Source: UBA7887 sp964408735
GTDB lineage: Bacteria > Pseudomonadota > Alphaproteobacteria > UBA7887
Reading direction: 5' to 3'
Length of the DNA: 22,413 bases
NCBI GenBank assembly: GCA_964408735.1
Contig: CAYPAX010000080.1
Span: 1 to 22,413 of the forward strand
Shown: piece by piece, positions 14,980 through 22,290 of the stretch
How the letters are laid out: each line of letters opens with the position of its first letter
Numbering within the stretch: position 1 is the stretch's first letter
Made by a program: the position numbers and the translations under genes
Notes under the pieces: generated by a model
What the model was told of the DNA's origin: nothing
What the model saw: only the letters and a program-made list of their open reading frames with translations
Databases searched by the model: none

Positions 14980-15873
14980 CTATTCCGCGACGGTGACTAC
15001 CACCCGACGATTGCGTTGCTCGCGCTCGCCGTCCGCAGTCGGCACGATGGGATCGGTCTCGCCAACGCCGTAACCCGAGATGCGGGCCGGGCCGAAGCCT
15101 TCGATCACAAGGCTTTCCGTGACCGCGTCCACGCGTTGCTCGGAAAGGTTCTGGTTGTATTCGTCGCTGCCCGAGCGGTCCGTGTGACCCACCAGGTTCA
15201 ACGTCGATTGCTCGGTCAGCCAATCTTCCGCGATGCTGTCCACGACCCGTTGCGCGACCGGATTGATGTCGTCCATATCCCAATCGAAGAAGATGGTGTA
15301 GAAGCGCGGCCGGCCTGGCGGCGGCGCGGGCGTGGCGGCGGCAGGCTCGGGCGGAGCCTCCATGACCATCGGCTCCTCGACGTCGGGCTCCCACGTCATG
15401 GTATTGTCGATGGCTTGGATCGCGGTATAGAAATCGTCACGGCAGCGCGCGATATCGGCCGACTGATAATTCTCTTCCTGCTCCTGGATCCAGCAGTCGA
15501 AGGCCACCTGCGCGTTGGCCATCAGACCGGGCACGCGCTCCGCGGCACCCATGCGCATCCAGTAGCCCAAAGTATCGTGTGCCTGGTAAAGCTCGTTCTC
15601 GGTCTCTTCCGGCACATCCCAGTCCCAGACTAGCTCCGGCGGCACGTCCTCGCCCTCGGCGGCCTTGCGGGCCTTGGTGCTGAAGGTATAGCCGTCGCTC
15701 CAATCGCCTTCGTCATATTCGAGCTTGGAGAGCTCCGAATAGCCCTTATGCAGCTCGGCCTGGAACTGCGAGCCGGCCGGACTCATATTGGCAATGTCGA
15801 TGTGGTCGTTATTGAAACAAGCGCCCAACGAGAGCGCTGCGCCGACAACCACAAAACGGAAAAGCACCTTCAT
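14980..15873 (-). CDS. OmpA-domain lipoprotein, paralogue of the neighbouring one
   Basis: I prefer ATG 15873 (297 residues, GGGTGA upstream), although GTG 15882 is three codons earlier and equally placed near AGGA. The lipobox is LGAC (Cys19). The N-terminal 165 residues are an acidic, Trp/Tyr-rich helical domain (QAELHKGYSELSKLEYDEGD, LGYWMRMG, DCWIQEQEENYQ) that differs from that of the paralogue. It resembles the N-terminal regions of other alphaproteobacterial OmpA lipoproteins of unknown role. A Pro/Ala linker leads to the OmpA-like domain (about 190-297) with IFFDWDMDDINP, LVGHTDRSG, YNQNLSEQR and NRRVVVTV. Peptidoglycan binding is predicted. A hairpin terminator follows. The M48 protease gene is divergent from it. 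Confidence 0.88.
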   Translation of the reverse strand: MKVLFRFVVVGAALSLGACFNNDHIDIANMSPAGSQFQAELHKGYSELSKLEYDEGDWSDGYTFSTKARKAAEGEDVPPELVWDWDVPEETENELYQAHDTLGYWMRMGAAERVPGLMANAQVAFDCWIQEQEENYQSADIARCRDDFYTAIQAIDNTMTWEPDVEEPMVMEAPPEPAAATPAPPPGRPRFYTIFFDWDMDDINPVAQRVVDSIAEDWLTEQSTLNLVGHTDRSGSDEYNQNLSEQRVDAVTESLVIEGFGPARISGYGVGETDPIVPTADGEREQRNRRVVVTVAE

Positions 15874-16206
15874 CGGCTTCACCCAATCCTAACCACAGCA
15901 GATATCCCGGATCGCATGATCACTTGCATGCGCCAACACCCCGATTTCTCCAAATTCGGGCGTCACAACCATAATCCAAAGGTTTCGAGGTGAACAAGCG
16001 CCGAGGCCAGCCGATTAGGGAAAAATCGCTTCCAACCCAAGGATTTGCCTAATTCGCGCCACAGTGTGACCAATTGGCAACTATAGGTCAGGCCTGGGCC
16101 TTCGTCCGCTTCGGCGCTATCTGGATTCGGACGGCCCGGGATACCATGTACGGCGTAGTGCGGGGACTGTCGGATAAGACGGGCTAATCGGAAAAGGGCT
16201 TGCGCG
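15874..16206. other. Divergent intergenic region of 333 bases
   Basis: This lies between the OmpA lipoprotein gene (minus) and the M48 protease gene (plus) and must hold both promoters. A TATAGG at 16082-16087 on the plus strand is a possible -10 but has no good -35. CCCGA...TCGGG near 15941-15961 is a weak inverted repeat. The frame open on the minus strand through it has no coding character. I see no RNA gene or further feature. Confidence 0.5.
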
Positions 16207-17664
16207 GTGACGATACGACGACTGATGACAATGGCTCTCGTCGGCCTGGCCGTTACCCTGACGACCAACGGCTATGCGAGCGCCGACGACTACCTGCCGA
16301 ATCTGATTTCCGAAGCCGACGAAGCGCGTATCGGGGCGGAGCAGCACGATCAGATCCTCTCCGAGTTCGGCGGCGCCTACGACGATCCCGAAGTCGCGGC
16401 CTATGTCGACAGCATCGGCCAGTTCCTCGCTTTGACCTCGGAACGGCCCGACGTCAAATTCACTTTCACGGTGCTCAACAGCCCCATCGTCAACGCTTTC
16501 GCCTTGCCGGGCGGCTATGTCTATGTGAGTCGCGGCCTGTTGGCCCTGGCCAGCGACGAGGCCGAGCTGGCAGGGGTTATCGCCCACGAAATCGGTCATG
16601 TCGCGGCGCGCCACGGGGCGCAGCGCATGTCGAGCGGCATCATGGCCCAGCTCGGATTGGGCTTGCTGAGCATACTGACCGACAGCCCCGAGCTGGCCGG
16701 CGTCGCCCAGATTGGCGCCATGGCGGCCATTCAGAGTTATTCACGCGATCAGGAATACGAAGCCGACATGCTCGGTGTGCGTTACCTCTCGCGGGCCGGA
16801 TTCGATACCGATGCCATGGCCTCGTTCCTCTCCAAGATGCGGGCGCATAGCGAGGTCGAAGCCCGCATCGCCGGGCGCAGCGGCGGCGGCGGCGACCAGT
16901 TCGATATCTTCGCCACCCACCCGCGCACGGCCGAGCGCGTGCGCCGCGCCGTGCAAGCGGCCAATATCAGGCGTGTGGCGCAACCCATCGTGGGCCGCGA
17001 GATCTATCTCAACAAAATCGATGGCATGCTGTTCGGTGACGACCCGGAACAAGGTGTCGTGCGCGGCCGCCAGTTCCTGCATCCGGCGCTCGGCTTCCGA
17101 TTCGAGGCACCGCAGGATTTTGCTCTGCTCAACGGCCAGACCCAGGTCCTGGGGCGTGGCCCCGAGGGCGCGATGTTCGTCTTCGACGGCGATTCGCGCA
17201 GGGACGGCCGGGCGATGACCGGCTACCTGCAGGATGTCTGGGCCAAGGGCACACCAGTGCGGGAGCTGCAGCGCTTCACTGTCGACAATCGCGAGGCGGC
17301 GACCGCCGTGGTGCGTCTCGACCTCAACGGCCAGCCCGCTGACGCTCGCCTCGTCGCCATCGCCTTCGATTCTGCCATGATCTACCGCTTCGTATTCTTG
17401 ACACCGCCGGCTGTGACAGCGCGATTCGATCCGCTGTTTCGGCAGACCACCTACAGCTTTCGCGCCTTGAGTGGCTCGGAAGCAGCGGCCATCCGGCCGC
17501 ATCGCTTGGCCTTGCACAGGGTGCGCGGCGGCGAGAGCTCGGCCCAGATCGCCTCGCGCATGCCCTCGGACCCCTATTCCCTGGCCCGCTTCCTGGTACT
17601 CAACGGGCTCTATCCGAGCCAGGGTCTCGGTCAGGGCTGGATGCTCAAGACCGTGGCCGAGTAG
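16207..17664 (+). CDS. Periplasmic M48-family metalloprotease (BepA-like) with LysM-like tail
   Basis: The 485-residue protein has a Sec signal peptide ending ASA-D near residue 26. It has the zinc site HEIGH (His127, Glu128, His131) and the ExxxD motif EYEAD with third ligand Glu183. The order FALPGGYVYVSRGLL, HEIGHVAARHG, QEYEADMLGVRYL, FATHPRTAERV is typical of periplasmic M48B/C proteases such as BepA, which clear misassembled outer-membrane proteins. The middle region (about 270-430) is a separate domain (LGFRFEAPQDFALLNG) often fused to M48 proteases in alphaproteobacteria. Residues about 435-483 resemble a degenerate LysM (VRGGESSAQIASRM, FLVLNGL). The GTG start has AAGGGC 7-8 bases upstream; ATG 16225 is an alternative. 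It probably forms an operon with the M81 gene, 9 bases downstream. Confidence 0.9.
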   Translation: MTIRRLMTMALVGLAVTLTTNGYASADDYLPNLISEADEARIGAEQHDQILSEFGGAYDDPEVAAYVDSIGQFLALTSERPDVKFTFTVLNSPIVNAFALPGGYVYVSRGLLALASDEAELAGVIAHEIGHVAARHGAQRMSSGIMAQLGLGLLSILTDSPELAGVAQIGAMAAIQSYSRDQEYEADMLGVRYLSRAGFDTDAMASFLSKMRAHSEVEARIAGRSGGGGDQFDIFATHPRTAERVRRAVQAANIRRVAQPIVGREIYLNKIDGMLFGDDPEQGVVRGRQFLHPALGFRFEAPQDFALLNGQTQVLGRGPEGAMFVFDGDSRRDGRAMTGYLQDVWAKGTPVRELQRFTVDNREAATAVVRLDLNGQPADARLVAIAFDSAMIYRFVFLTPPAVTARFDPLFRQTTYSFRALSGSEAAAIRPHRLALHRVRGGESSAQIASRMPSDPYSLARFLVLNGLYPSQGLGQGWMLKTVAE

Positions 17665-17673
17665 CGCCGCCCC

Positions 17674-19161
17674 ATGCGTATCGCCGTCGGCGGCTTCCTG
17701 CACGAAACCAATACTTTTGCGCAAAATGGGGCGAGCTTCGCCGATTTCGCGGAGCATGATGGCTGGCCGGCCCTGTCGCAAGGCGAGGCGCTGGTGGAGA
17801 CCGTTGCCGGCATGAACCTCGCGGTCGCGGGTTTTCTCGATGCGGCCCGAAAGGCTGGTGACACCGTGGCGCCGCTGCTCTGGTGTTCGGCCGTGCCCTC
17901 CGCGGAGGTCGAAGATGAGGCCTTCGAGCGCATTGCCGCCATGCTGCTCGATACATTGGCCACCGCCGGGCCCGTTGACGCCGTCTATCTAGACCTGCAC
18001 GGCGCCATGGTCACGGACCATCTCGAGGACGGCGAGGGCGAGCTCCTGGCCCGTCTGCGCCACGCCATCGGAGCGGAGATCCCTCTGGTGGCGAGCCTCG
18101 ACCTGCACGCCAATGTCACTCCGCGCATGGTGGCCGAGAGCGACGCGCTGGTCAGCTATCGCACCTATCCCCACGTCGACATGGCCGAAACCGGTACCCG
18201 CAGCCATGCCGTGCTGGCGCGGATGGCCGATGGCAGCCGCCCGGCCAAGGCCTTGCGCAAAGCCGACTACCTGATGCCGCTGGTTTGGCAATGCACCGAT
18301 ATGGCGCCGGCGAAAGCGCTGGCCGCGCGTTGCGCCGACCTGGCGGCGGGCGAGGGGATCTGGTCCCTGTCTCTGGCGAGCGGATTTCCCCCTGCCGACA
18401 TCTATGACTGCGGCCCGGCCGTGCTCGCCTATGGCGACAGCCAAGCCGTGGCCGACGCAGCAGCGGCAGCCCTGGCCTCCGATGTGGCGGCGGCCGAGGC
18501 CGATTTCGCCGGCCGCATTCATACCCCGCAAGAAGCGGCCGCCCTGGCCAAGGCACCGGCCAAGCGCCCCCTGGTCATTGCCGACACTCAGGACAATGCG
18601 GGCGCTGGTGCCGCGTCCGACACCGTGGGCATGGTGCGCGCGTTGCTCGCTGCCGACGTCGAGGATGTGGTGCTCGGCCTGCTCTACGATCCGCAAACGG
18701 CGGCGCAGGCCCACGCCGCCGGCAGGGGCCGGACGCTGCGCGTCAATCTCGGCGCCGGCAGCGCCTGGCAAGGCGAGCAGCCTTTGGTGGTTGAGGTGGA
18801 AGTCGCTGCCCTCGGCGACGGCGTCTTTACCGCCACTGGGCCGATGTTCGGCGGCTCGCACATGCAGCTCGGGCCGATGGCGGCGTTGCGCATCGCCGGC
18901 CTGACGGTCGTGGTGTCCTCGCAGCGCATGCAGGCGGCGGACCAGGCCATGTTCCGTCATCTCGGCATCGAGCCGGCGGATCACGCGGCGCTGGTGCTCA
19001 AGAGCTCGGTGCATTTCCGTGCCGATTTCACGCCCATCGCCGGCGAGATCATTGTCGTCGCCAGTCCTGGGCCGAACCCGGTCGATCACCTGGCACTCAA
19101 CTATCGGCGCTTGCGCCCGGGCCTGCGGCTGGAGCCTCTGGGCCCGGCCTATGGTGGGTAA
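17674..19161 (+). CDS. M81-family metallopeptidase (MlrC-like)
   Basis: The 495-residue protein matches the MlrC family along its length. HETNTF (10-15) opens the N-terminal domain, YLDLHGAM (105-112) and SLDLHANVT (141-149, Asp143 and His145) follow, then YRTYPHVDMAETG (163-174, His167 and Asp169). These His/Asp residues are the expected zinc site. The C-terminal domain contains DTQDNAGAGAASDT and the late SSVHFRADF. The family is named after microcystin-degrading MlrC, but most members are in bacteria that never meet microcystin, and natural substrates are largely unknown. There is no signal peptide. The start is ATG 17674, with weak ribosome binding, 9 bases after the M48 stop, so translational coupling is likely. 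Its last 65 bases overlap the convergent EamA gene. Confidence 0.88.
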   Translation: MRIAVGGFLHETNTFAQNGASFADFAEHDGWPALSQGEALVETVAGMNLAVAGFLDAARKAGDTVAPLLWCSAVPSAEVEDEAFERIAAMLLDTLATAGPVDAVYLDLHGAMVTDHLEDGEGELLARLRHAIGAEIPLVASLDLHANVTPRMVAESDALVSYRTYPHVDMAETGTRSHAVLARMADGSRPAKALRKADYLMPLVWQCTDMAPAKALAARCADLAAGEGIWSLSLASGFPPADIYDCGPAVLAYGDSQAVADAAAAALASDVAAAEADFAGRIHTPQEAAALAKAPAKRPLVIADTQDNAGAGAASDTVGMVRALLAADVEDVVLGLLYDPQTAAQAHAAGRGRTLRVNLGAGSAWQGEQPLVVEVEVAALGDGVFTATGPMFGGSHMQLGPMAALRIAGLTVVVSSQRMQAADQAMFRHLGIEPADHAALVLKSSVHFRADFTPIAGEIIVVASPGPNPVDHLALNYRRLRPGLRLEPLGPAYGG

Positions 19162-20038
19162 CAAGCAGCAATCCAGCAAAGATTAGAGCCATGCCAAGGC
19201 CGTGATAGGGCCGAGGCGCCTCGCCGAGAAAGAGCATGCCGAGCGCGGCGGTGAAGAGCGGCATCAGATGCAGGAACATGGCACCGCGATCGGCACCGAC
19301 CGCGGCGATACCCCGGTTCCAGAAGATGTAGCCGAGCAGCGAGGAGAACACCGCCACATAGGCGACCGTCGCCAAGCTTTCGCGCGTCAGTGGCATTGGC
19401 CCGACAAGAAGTGTCTCGGCGATCACGAACGGCACCAGCGCCAATGCGCCGAAGGCACCGATCACGACCAGAAAGGCGAACTCATCAAGGCCCGGCGGCC
19501 GTAGCCTGAGCAATGCAGTGTAAAGCGCATAGGTGCCCGCCGCTGCGAGCATCCAGAAGTCGCCGCGCGTTATGTCCAGAGTGCCAAGCACGGCCATGTC
19601 GCCGCGCGCCAGGATAGCCGTGGTGCCGAGCAGCGATATGGCGATGCCGAGGGCTTGCCGCCGGCTCAGGGTCTCGCGCCACAGCGCCCATGTGAGCACC
19701 ACCACCATGATCGGCAGCAGGGTGTTGATGAGCGCCGCGTTGAGCGCGCTGGTGCCATGAAAGGCGATATAGCCGAGGGCATTGAAGCCGATTACCCCGA
19801 GCAGCCCGAAAAGGCCCAGGATCTTCCAATGCCGACGGATCAGAGCGCCCTTGCCGCGTAGGTCCGCACGCGCGAAAGGCAGCAGAATGGCCAGTGCCAG
19901 CAGCCAGCGCCAGAAGGTGAGGGCGAAGGGCGGAATCTCGCCCGCCACCGCGCGGCCGATGACGACATTTCCGGACCAGAACAGCGCCGTCAGCGCCAGC
20001 AGCGCGTAAGCAACGGCCTTGCCGTCAGTTTTCGGCAT
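19097..20038 (-). CDS. EamA/DMT-superfamily transporter
   Basis: The 313-residue inner-membrane protein has about ten hydrophobic segments arranged as two EamA repeats. The first is LLALTALFWSGNVVIGRAVAG to about residue 145, with the typical PPFALTFWRW and LINTLLPIMVVVLTWALWRE. The second runs from DFWMLAAAGTYALYTALLR to the end, with LGYIFWNRGIAAVGADRGAMF and LMPLFTAALGMLFLGE. These are hallmarks of drug/metabolite exporters; the substrate cannot be told. The start is ATG 20038 (MPKTDGKAV); in-frame sequence upstream lies over the preceding gene. Its start overlaps the Gfa-like stop by 14 bases, indicating coupled translation. The hydrophilic C-terminus (about 22 residues) is encoded antisense to the end of the M81 gene. 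Confidence 0.9.
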   Translation of the reverse strand: MPKTDGKAVAYALLALTALFWSGNVVIGRAVAGEIPPFALTFWRWLLALAILLPFARADLRGKGALIRRHWKILGLFGLLGVIGFNALGYIAFHGTSALNAALINTLLPIMVVVLTWALWRETLSRRQALGIAISLLGTTAILARGDMAVLGTLDITRGDFWMLAAAGTYALYTALLRLRPPGLDEFAFLVVIGAFGALALVPFVIAETLLVGPMPLTRESLATVAYVAVFSSLLGYIFWNRGIAAVGADRGAMFLHLMPLFTAALGMLFLGEAPRPYHGLGMALIFAGLLLVTHHRPGPEAPAAGPGASADS

Positions 20039-20426
20039 CACCCGAATATTGGGGCAAGGTTTCGTCGATCGGCTGCCAGGGCAGTCGCGAATGCGTCCAG
20101 ATATTGCGCTCGGGCGACACGGCGGCAGGCTCGTCGAGGGCGCCGACATTGAGATAGATCGTGTCTGGCGAGGCCTCGTACTCGAAGGCGAGCTGGGAGC
20201 CGCACGAAGCGCAGAAGCCGCGCCACGCCTTGTCGCTCGACTGATAGCGCGCCATCACGCCCGCGGTCGCCACGTAATCCTCGCGCGCCACCGAGGCCCA
20301 GGTCACCACGGGCGCGCCGCTGGCACGCTGGCACATGCGGCAATGGCAGTGGGTAACCGAGAGAATATTGCCGGTCAGCTGATAGCGTATAGCGCCGCAC
20401 AGGCAGCCACCGCTCAATGTGGTCAT
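20025..20426 (-). CDS. GFA-family (Gfa/CENP-V) zinc-binding protein
   Basis: The 133-residue protein has the complete GFA cysteine pattern: GGCLCGAIRY (Cys8, Cys10), HCHCRMCQRASGAP (Cys27, Cys29, Cys32) and FCASCGSQLAF (Cys72, Cys75). These bind two zinc ions. The founding member was described as a glutathione-dependent formaldehyde-activating enzyme, but most family members are uncharacterised and no substrate is shown here. The start is ATG 20426, which overlaps the xth stop in ATGA fashion (4 bases), showing tight coupling with the DNA repair gene upstream. It overlaps the EamA start by 14 bases downstream. Length is normal for a single-domain member. Confidence 0.88.
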   Translation of the reverse strand: MTTLSGGCLCGAIRYQLTGNILSVTHCHCRMCQRASGAPVVTWASVAREDYVATAGVMARYQSSDKAWRGFCASCGSQLAFEYEASPDTIYLNVGALDEPAAVSPERNIWTHSRLPWQPIDETLPQYSGDAEN

Positions 20427-21211
20427 GTCGCTTCCTCCAGCTCGCACCAGACCGGCGTATGGTCCGATGCCTTGCTCTTGCCGCGCGGCACCATGTCGAT
20501 GTCGCAGGCGCTCAAGCGGTCCGCGGCCTGGGGCGATAGCAGCAGGTGGTCGATGCGCAGGCCCCGGTCGCTCTCGAAGGCGCGGCGCTGATAGTCCCAG
20601 AAGCTGTAGCGACCGCTCTCCGCATGCAGGGCGCGGAAGGCCTCCGTATAGCCGAGGTTGAGAATTTCGCGGAAAGCTTGGCGGCTCTCGAGGCGGAACA
20701 GAGCATCCTCGGCCCAACCTTGCGGATCGTAGACATCGCCGGGCGCGGGAATAACATTATAGTCGCCGCCCAGCACCACCGGCTCTTCCAGAGCCAGAAG
20801 GCTGCTAGCATGGTCGCGCAGGCGCGCCATCCAGGCCAGCTTGTAGGGATACTTCTCGCTCTCGACCGGATTGCCGTTGGGCAGATAGATCGAGGCTATG
20901 CGCACGCCGTCCGCCCCGGCATCCACCCAGGCCTCGACATAACGCGCCTGCTCGTCCGCCTCGTCACCGGGCAGGCAGTCGACGACGTCCTCCAGCGGGT
21001 AGCGGGAGAGAATCGCGACGCCGTTATAGGATTTCTGCCCGACAACCGCGCAAATATAGCCGCGCTCCTCGATCTCGAGCCTGGGAAAGCCGTCCGCGAC
21101 CGTCTTGGTCTCCTGCAGCAGCAGCACGTCCGGCGCGGCCTCGTCGAGCCAGGCCAGCAGGTTCGGCAGACGGGCCTTGACCGAATTGACGTTCCAGGTA
21201 GCGATCCGCAT
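20423..21211 (-). CDS. xth: Exodeoxyribonuclease III
   Basis: The 262-residue AP endonuclease/3'-exonuclease belongs to the exonuclease-endonuclease-phosphatase family and acts in base excision repair. Key residues are visible: Asn7 and Asn9 in WNVNS, Glu34 in LLQETK, the YNGVAILSR strand, GGDYNVIP carrying the catalytic Asp/Asn pair, RIDHLL, and SDHTPV with the terminal catalytic His. The length equals that of E. coli ExoIII. ATG 21211 gives the canonical MRIATWNVNS start; in-frame sequence upstream covers the small lipoprotein gene in another frame. It is 2 bases after the lipoprotein stop and overlaps the GFA gene by 4 bases, so it is central to a four-gene operon. Confidence 0.95.
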   Translation of the reverse strand: MRIATWNVNSVKARLPNLLAWLDEAAPDVLLLQETKTVADGFPRLEIEERGYICAVVGQKSYNGVAILSRYPLEDVVDCLPGDEADEQARYVEAWVDAGADGVRIASIYLPNGNPVESEKYPYKLAWMARLRDHASSLLALEEPVVLGGDYNVIPAPGDVYDPQGWAEDALFRLESRQAFREILNLGYTEAFRALHAESGRYSFWDYQRRAFESDRGLRIDHLLLSPQAADRLSACDIDMVPRGKSKASDHTPVWCELEEAT

Positions 21212-21213
21212 CG

Positions 21214-21417
21214 TCAGTCCTCGAGCAGGCGTTCGCGCTCTTCCGGCCCGGCCGCGCGATAGTTCTGCTCCTCGGTCTGGACACAGCTTGCCATATCGGC
21301 CGTGCCCGCCTCGAAGCCGTATTTGGCGCAGCGTTCCTGCCAGCGGGCCAGGCGTTCGTCCTCCACACTGGCGCATGCCGCCAGCAAAAGGACCATCCCC
21401 AGACACGTTACGCGCAT
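21214..21417 (-). CDS. Small lipoprotein with YGF/GT motif
   Basis: The 67-residue product starts at ATG 21417 with GGAG about 8 bases upstream. It has a short lipoprotein signal with lipobox LAAC (Cys15). The mature part of about 53 residues contains RCAKYGFEAGT and ASCVQTE. This Cys-x-x-YGF-x-x-GT-x(5-6)-Cys spacing is common to many small proteobacterial envelope lipoproteins of unknown function, and the two Cys may form a disulfide. The rest is charged helix (EERERLLED). It is the first gene of the cluster lipoprotein, xth, GFA, EamA. Two CRP-like palindromes lie upstream. Confidence 0.8.
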   Translation of the reverse strand: MRVTCLGMVLLLAACASVEDERLARWQERCAKYGFEAGTADMASCVQTEEQNYRAAGPEERERLLED

Positions 21418-21467
21418 CTTTCCGCTCCCTGTTTTTCCCCGGACAAGTGCCATCGTAGCGCTATTTT

Positions 21468-21483
21468 CGTGATCCCTGTCACG
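21468..21483. promoter_or_regulatory. CRP/FNR-like palindrome, site 1
   Basis: CGTGATCCCTGTCACG is a perfect GTGA-N6-TCAC inverted repeat with 5-bp arms, 51 bases upstream of the small lipoprotein start. It differs from the CRP consensus TGTGA-N6-TCACA only at the outer pair. Confidence 0.4.
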
Positions 21484-21508
21484 GTTTTGGCGCATTTGGG
21501 GTCGCCGG

Positions 21509-21524
21509 CGTGATTGGCGTCACT
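21509..21524. promoter_or_regulatory. CRP/FNR-like palindrome, site 2
   Basis: CGTGATTGGCGTCACT has GTGA-N6-TCAC arms and its centre is 41 bp from that of site 1. It ends 68 bases before the start of the plus-strand small membrane protein gene. Confidence 0.4.
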
Positions 21525-21592
21525 GTCGCGGTTCCCGTTGCTGCCTACCTTCATCCCAACGCAAGCGAAAATGCATCGCAGGGGATGTTGAG

Positions 21593-21880
21593 ATGTTTAG
21601 CAGCAAGACCATCGCGGACCTGAAGGGGACCGGCACCCGCCTCGCGCTTCATGGCGCGGTTCTGCTCGGTGTCGCCGCCTGCACGCTGATCGGCCACCAG
21701 CTTTTCACGCTGACGCAGGACACCAGCCTGCACGGTGGCGTCAACGGCGCCTTGTCCGTGATGGGCTCGATAGCTTCCGCCTTGAGCCTCAGCGGCACTG
21801 GCGCCATGATCCTGGTCCCCGGCCTGATGGTCTCCGGTCTCACCCTGGGCGGCATGTATCTCTGGGGCCGCCGCGCCTAG
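21593..21880 (+). CDS. Small two-helix membrane protein of unknown function
   Basis: The 95-residue product starts at ATG 21593 with AGGGGA and 7-8 base spacing. It has a hydrophobic segment at about 17-37 (LALHGAVLLGVAACTLIG), a short polar loop, and a second hydrophobic Gly/Ser/Ala/Leu-rich region at about 53-90, which could be one long or two short helices. It ends in GRRA on the positive side. The good ribosome binding site and membrane-protein composition support a real gene; the minus-strand frames across it look like shadows. I do not recognise a family. It is divergent from the small lipoprotein/xth cluster, with two CRP-like palindromes between, and lies 60 bases before tRNA-Lys. Confidence 0.65.
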   Translation: MFSSKTIADLKGTGTRLALHGAVLLGVAACTLIGHQLFTLTQDTSLHGGVNGALSVMGSIASALSLSGTGAMILVPGLMVSGLTLGGMYLWGRRA

Positions 21881-21895
21881 CAGGATTATGCTGCT

Positions 21896-21911
21896 CGGCG
21901 GTTGACCGCCG
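21896..21911. repeat. 16-bp perfect palindrome overlapping the tRNA-Lys -35
   Basis: CGGCGGTTGACCGCCG begins 15 bases after the membrane protein stop and contains the TTGACC of the tRNA-Lys promoter. There is no T-tract after it, so a terminator is unlikely; it could be an operator or a weak hairpin. Confidence 0.5.
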
Positions 21912-21930
21912 CAAACCCGCTGCCTATTGT
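21902..21930 (+). promoter_or_regulatory. Promoter of tRNA-Lys
   Basis: TTGACC (21902-21907) is separated by exactly 17 bases from TATTGT (21925-21930). The match is five of six and four of six, and the start would fall a few bases before the tRNA 5' end. Confidence 0.6.
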
Positions 21931-21940
21931 CCGGCCGCCC

Positions 21941-22016
21941 GAGCCCGTAGCTCAGTTGGTAGAGCACCTGACTTTTAATCAGGGTGTCCGGGGTTCGATT
22001 CCCCGCGGGCTCACCA
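21941..22016 (+). tRNA. tRNA-Lys (UUU)
   Basis: The cloverleaf is complete: acceptor GAGCCCG pairs with CGGGCTC, the D-arm is GCTC...GAGC, the anticodon stem CCTGA/TCAGG holds loop CTTTTAA (anticodon UUU), and the T-arm is normal. The discriminator is A and CCA is encoded at 22014-22016. Length is 76 nt. Confidence 0.96.
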
Positions 22017-22142
22017 GTAAAAATCAAATAATTTCAATATATTAGAGGCGCATTCTAAAGTTTTAGATAGGGCGCTTGATTTTCATGTGTCCGCGCAGTG
22101 TCCGAAAATGAGCTGCGTCGTGAACGCCCATATATAGAGAGC
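22017..22142. other. AT-richer flank after tRNA-Lys
   Basis: Base composition drops sharply against the rest of the window, with AT-rich runs at 22018-22045 and 22130-22148. It holds a small palindrome TCTAAA-GT-TTTAGA at 22054-22067. I see no gene or terminator for the tRNA here. Such flanks often mark an attachment-site junction, but no second tRNA 3' end copy is visible in the window. Confidence 0.4.
22087..22104. repeat. Direct repeat GTGTCCG x2
   Basis: GTGTCCG occurs at 22087-22093 and 22098-22104, an 11-bp phase or one helical turn, in the AT-richer flank. It could be a protein-binding repeat such as an integrase arm site; this is speculation. Confidence 0.4.
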
Positions 22143-22172
22143 AAAAAAGGCGCCGAGCGGATGCCCGGCGCC
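22143..22172 (-). terminator. Strong Rho-independent terminator
   Basis: The minus strand has GGCGCCG...CGGCGCC (22172-22166 with 22155-22149, 10-base loop) followed directly by six T. It lies 25 bases after the TGA at 22198-22200, so it ends transcripts entering from beyond the right edge. Confidence 0.85.
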
Positions 22173-22197
22173 CTCAAATTTCCAACCGTTGGAAGTT

Positions 22198-22260
22198 TCA
22201 GCCGTCCGCCAGCCGAGCGATGTCAGCGAGGATGGCCGTCACGGCCTGCTCTGGCGACAT
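22198..22260 (-). CDS. Very short minus-strand frame ending before the terminator
   Basis: From ATG 22260 it encodes only 20 residues (MSPEQAVTAILADIARLADG). The frame is open back to the TAG at 22291-22293 and is the same frame as the partial gene upstream. It reads like a natural helical protein end, and the terminator lies 25 bases beyond its stop. It could be a tiny gene, or the true C-terminus of the upstream gene cut off by a nonsense codon. Confidence 0.3.
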   Translation of the reverse strand: MSPEQAVTAILADIARLADG

Positions 22261-22290
22261 CGCCCTAAAAGCCGCCGAGAGCCGTGGGCT

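Noticed and set aside
15963..16268. 101-codon minus frame in the gap before the M48 gene
   Set aside because: No ribosome binding site, composition typical of a shadow frame, and it overlaps the M48 start.
17674..19161. Microcystin degradation by the MlrC-like protein
   Set aside because: The family is broad and the other mlr genes are absent here, so the name gives no substrate.
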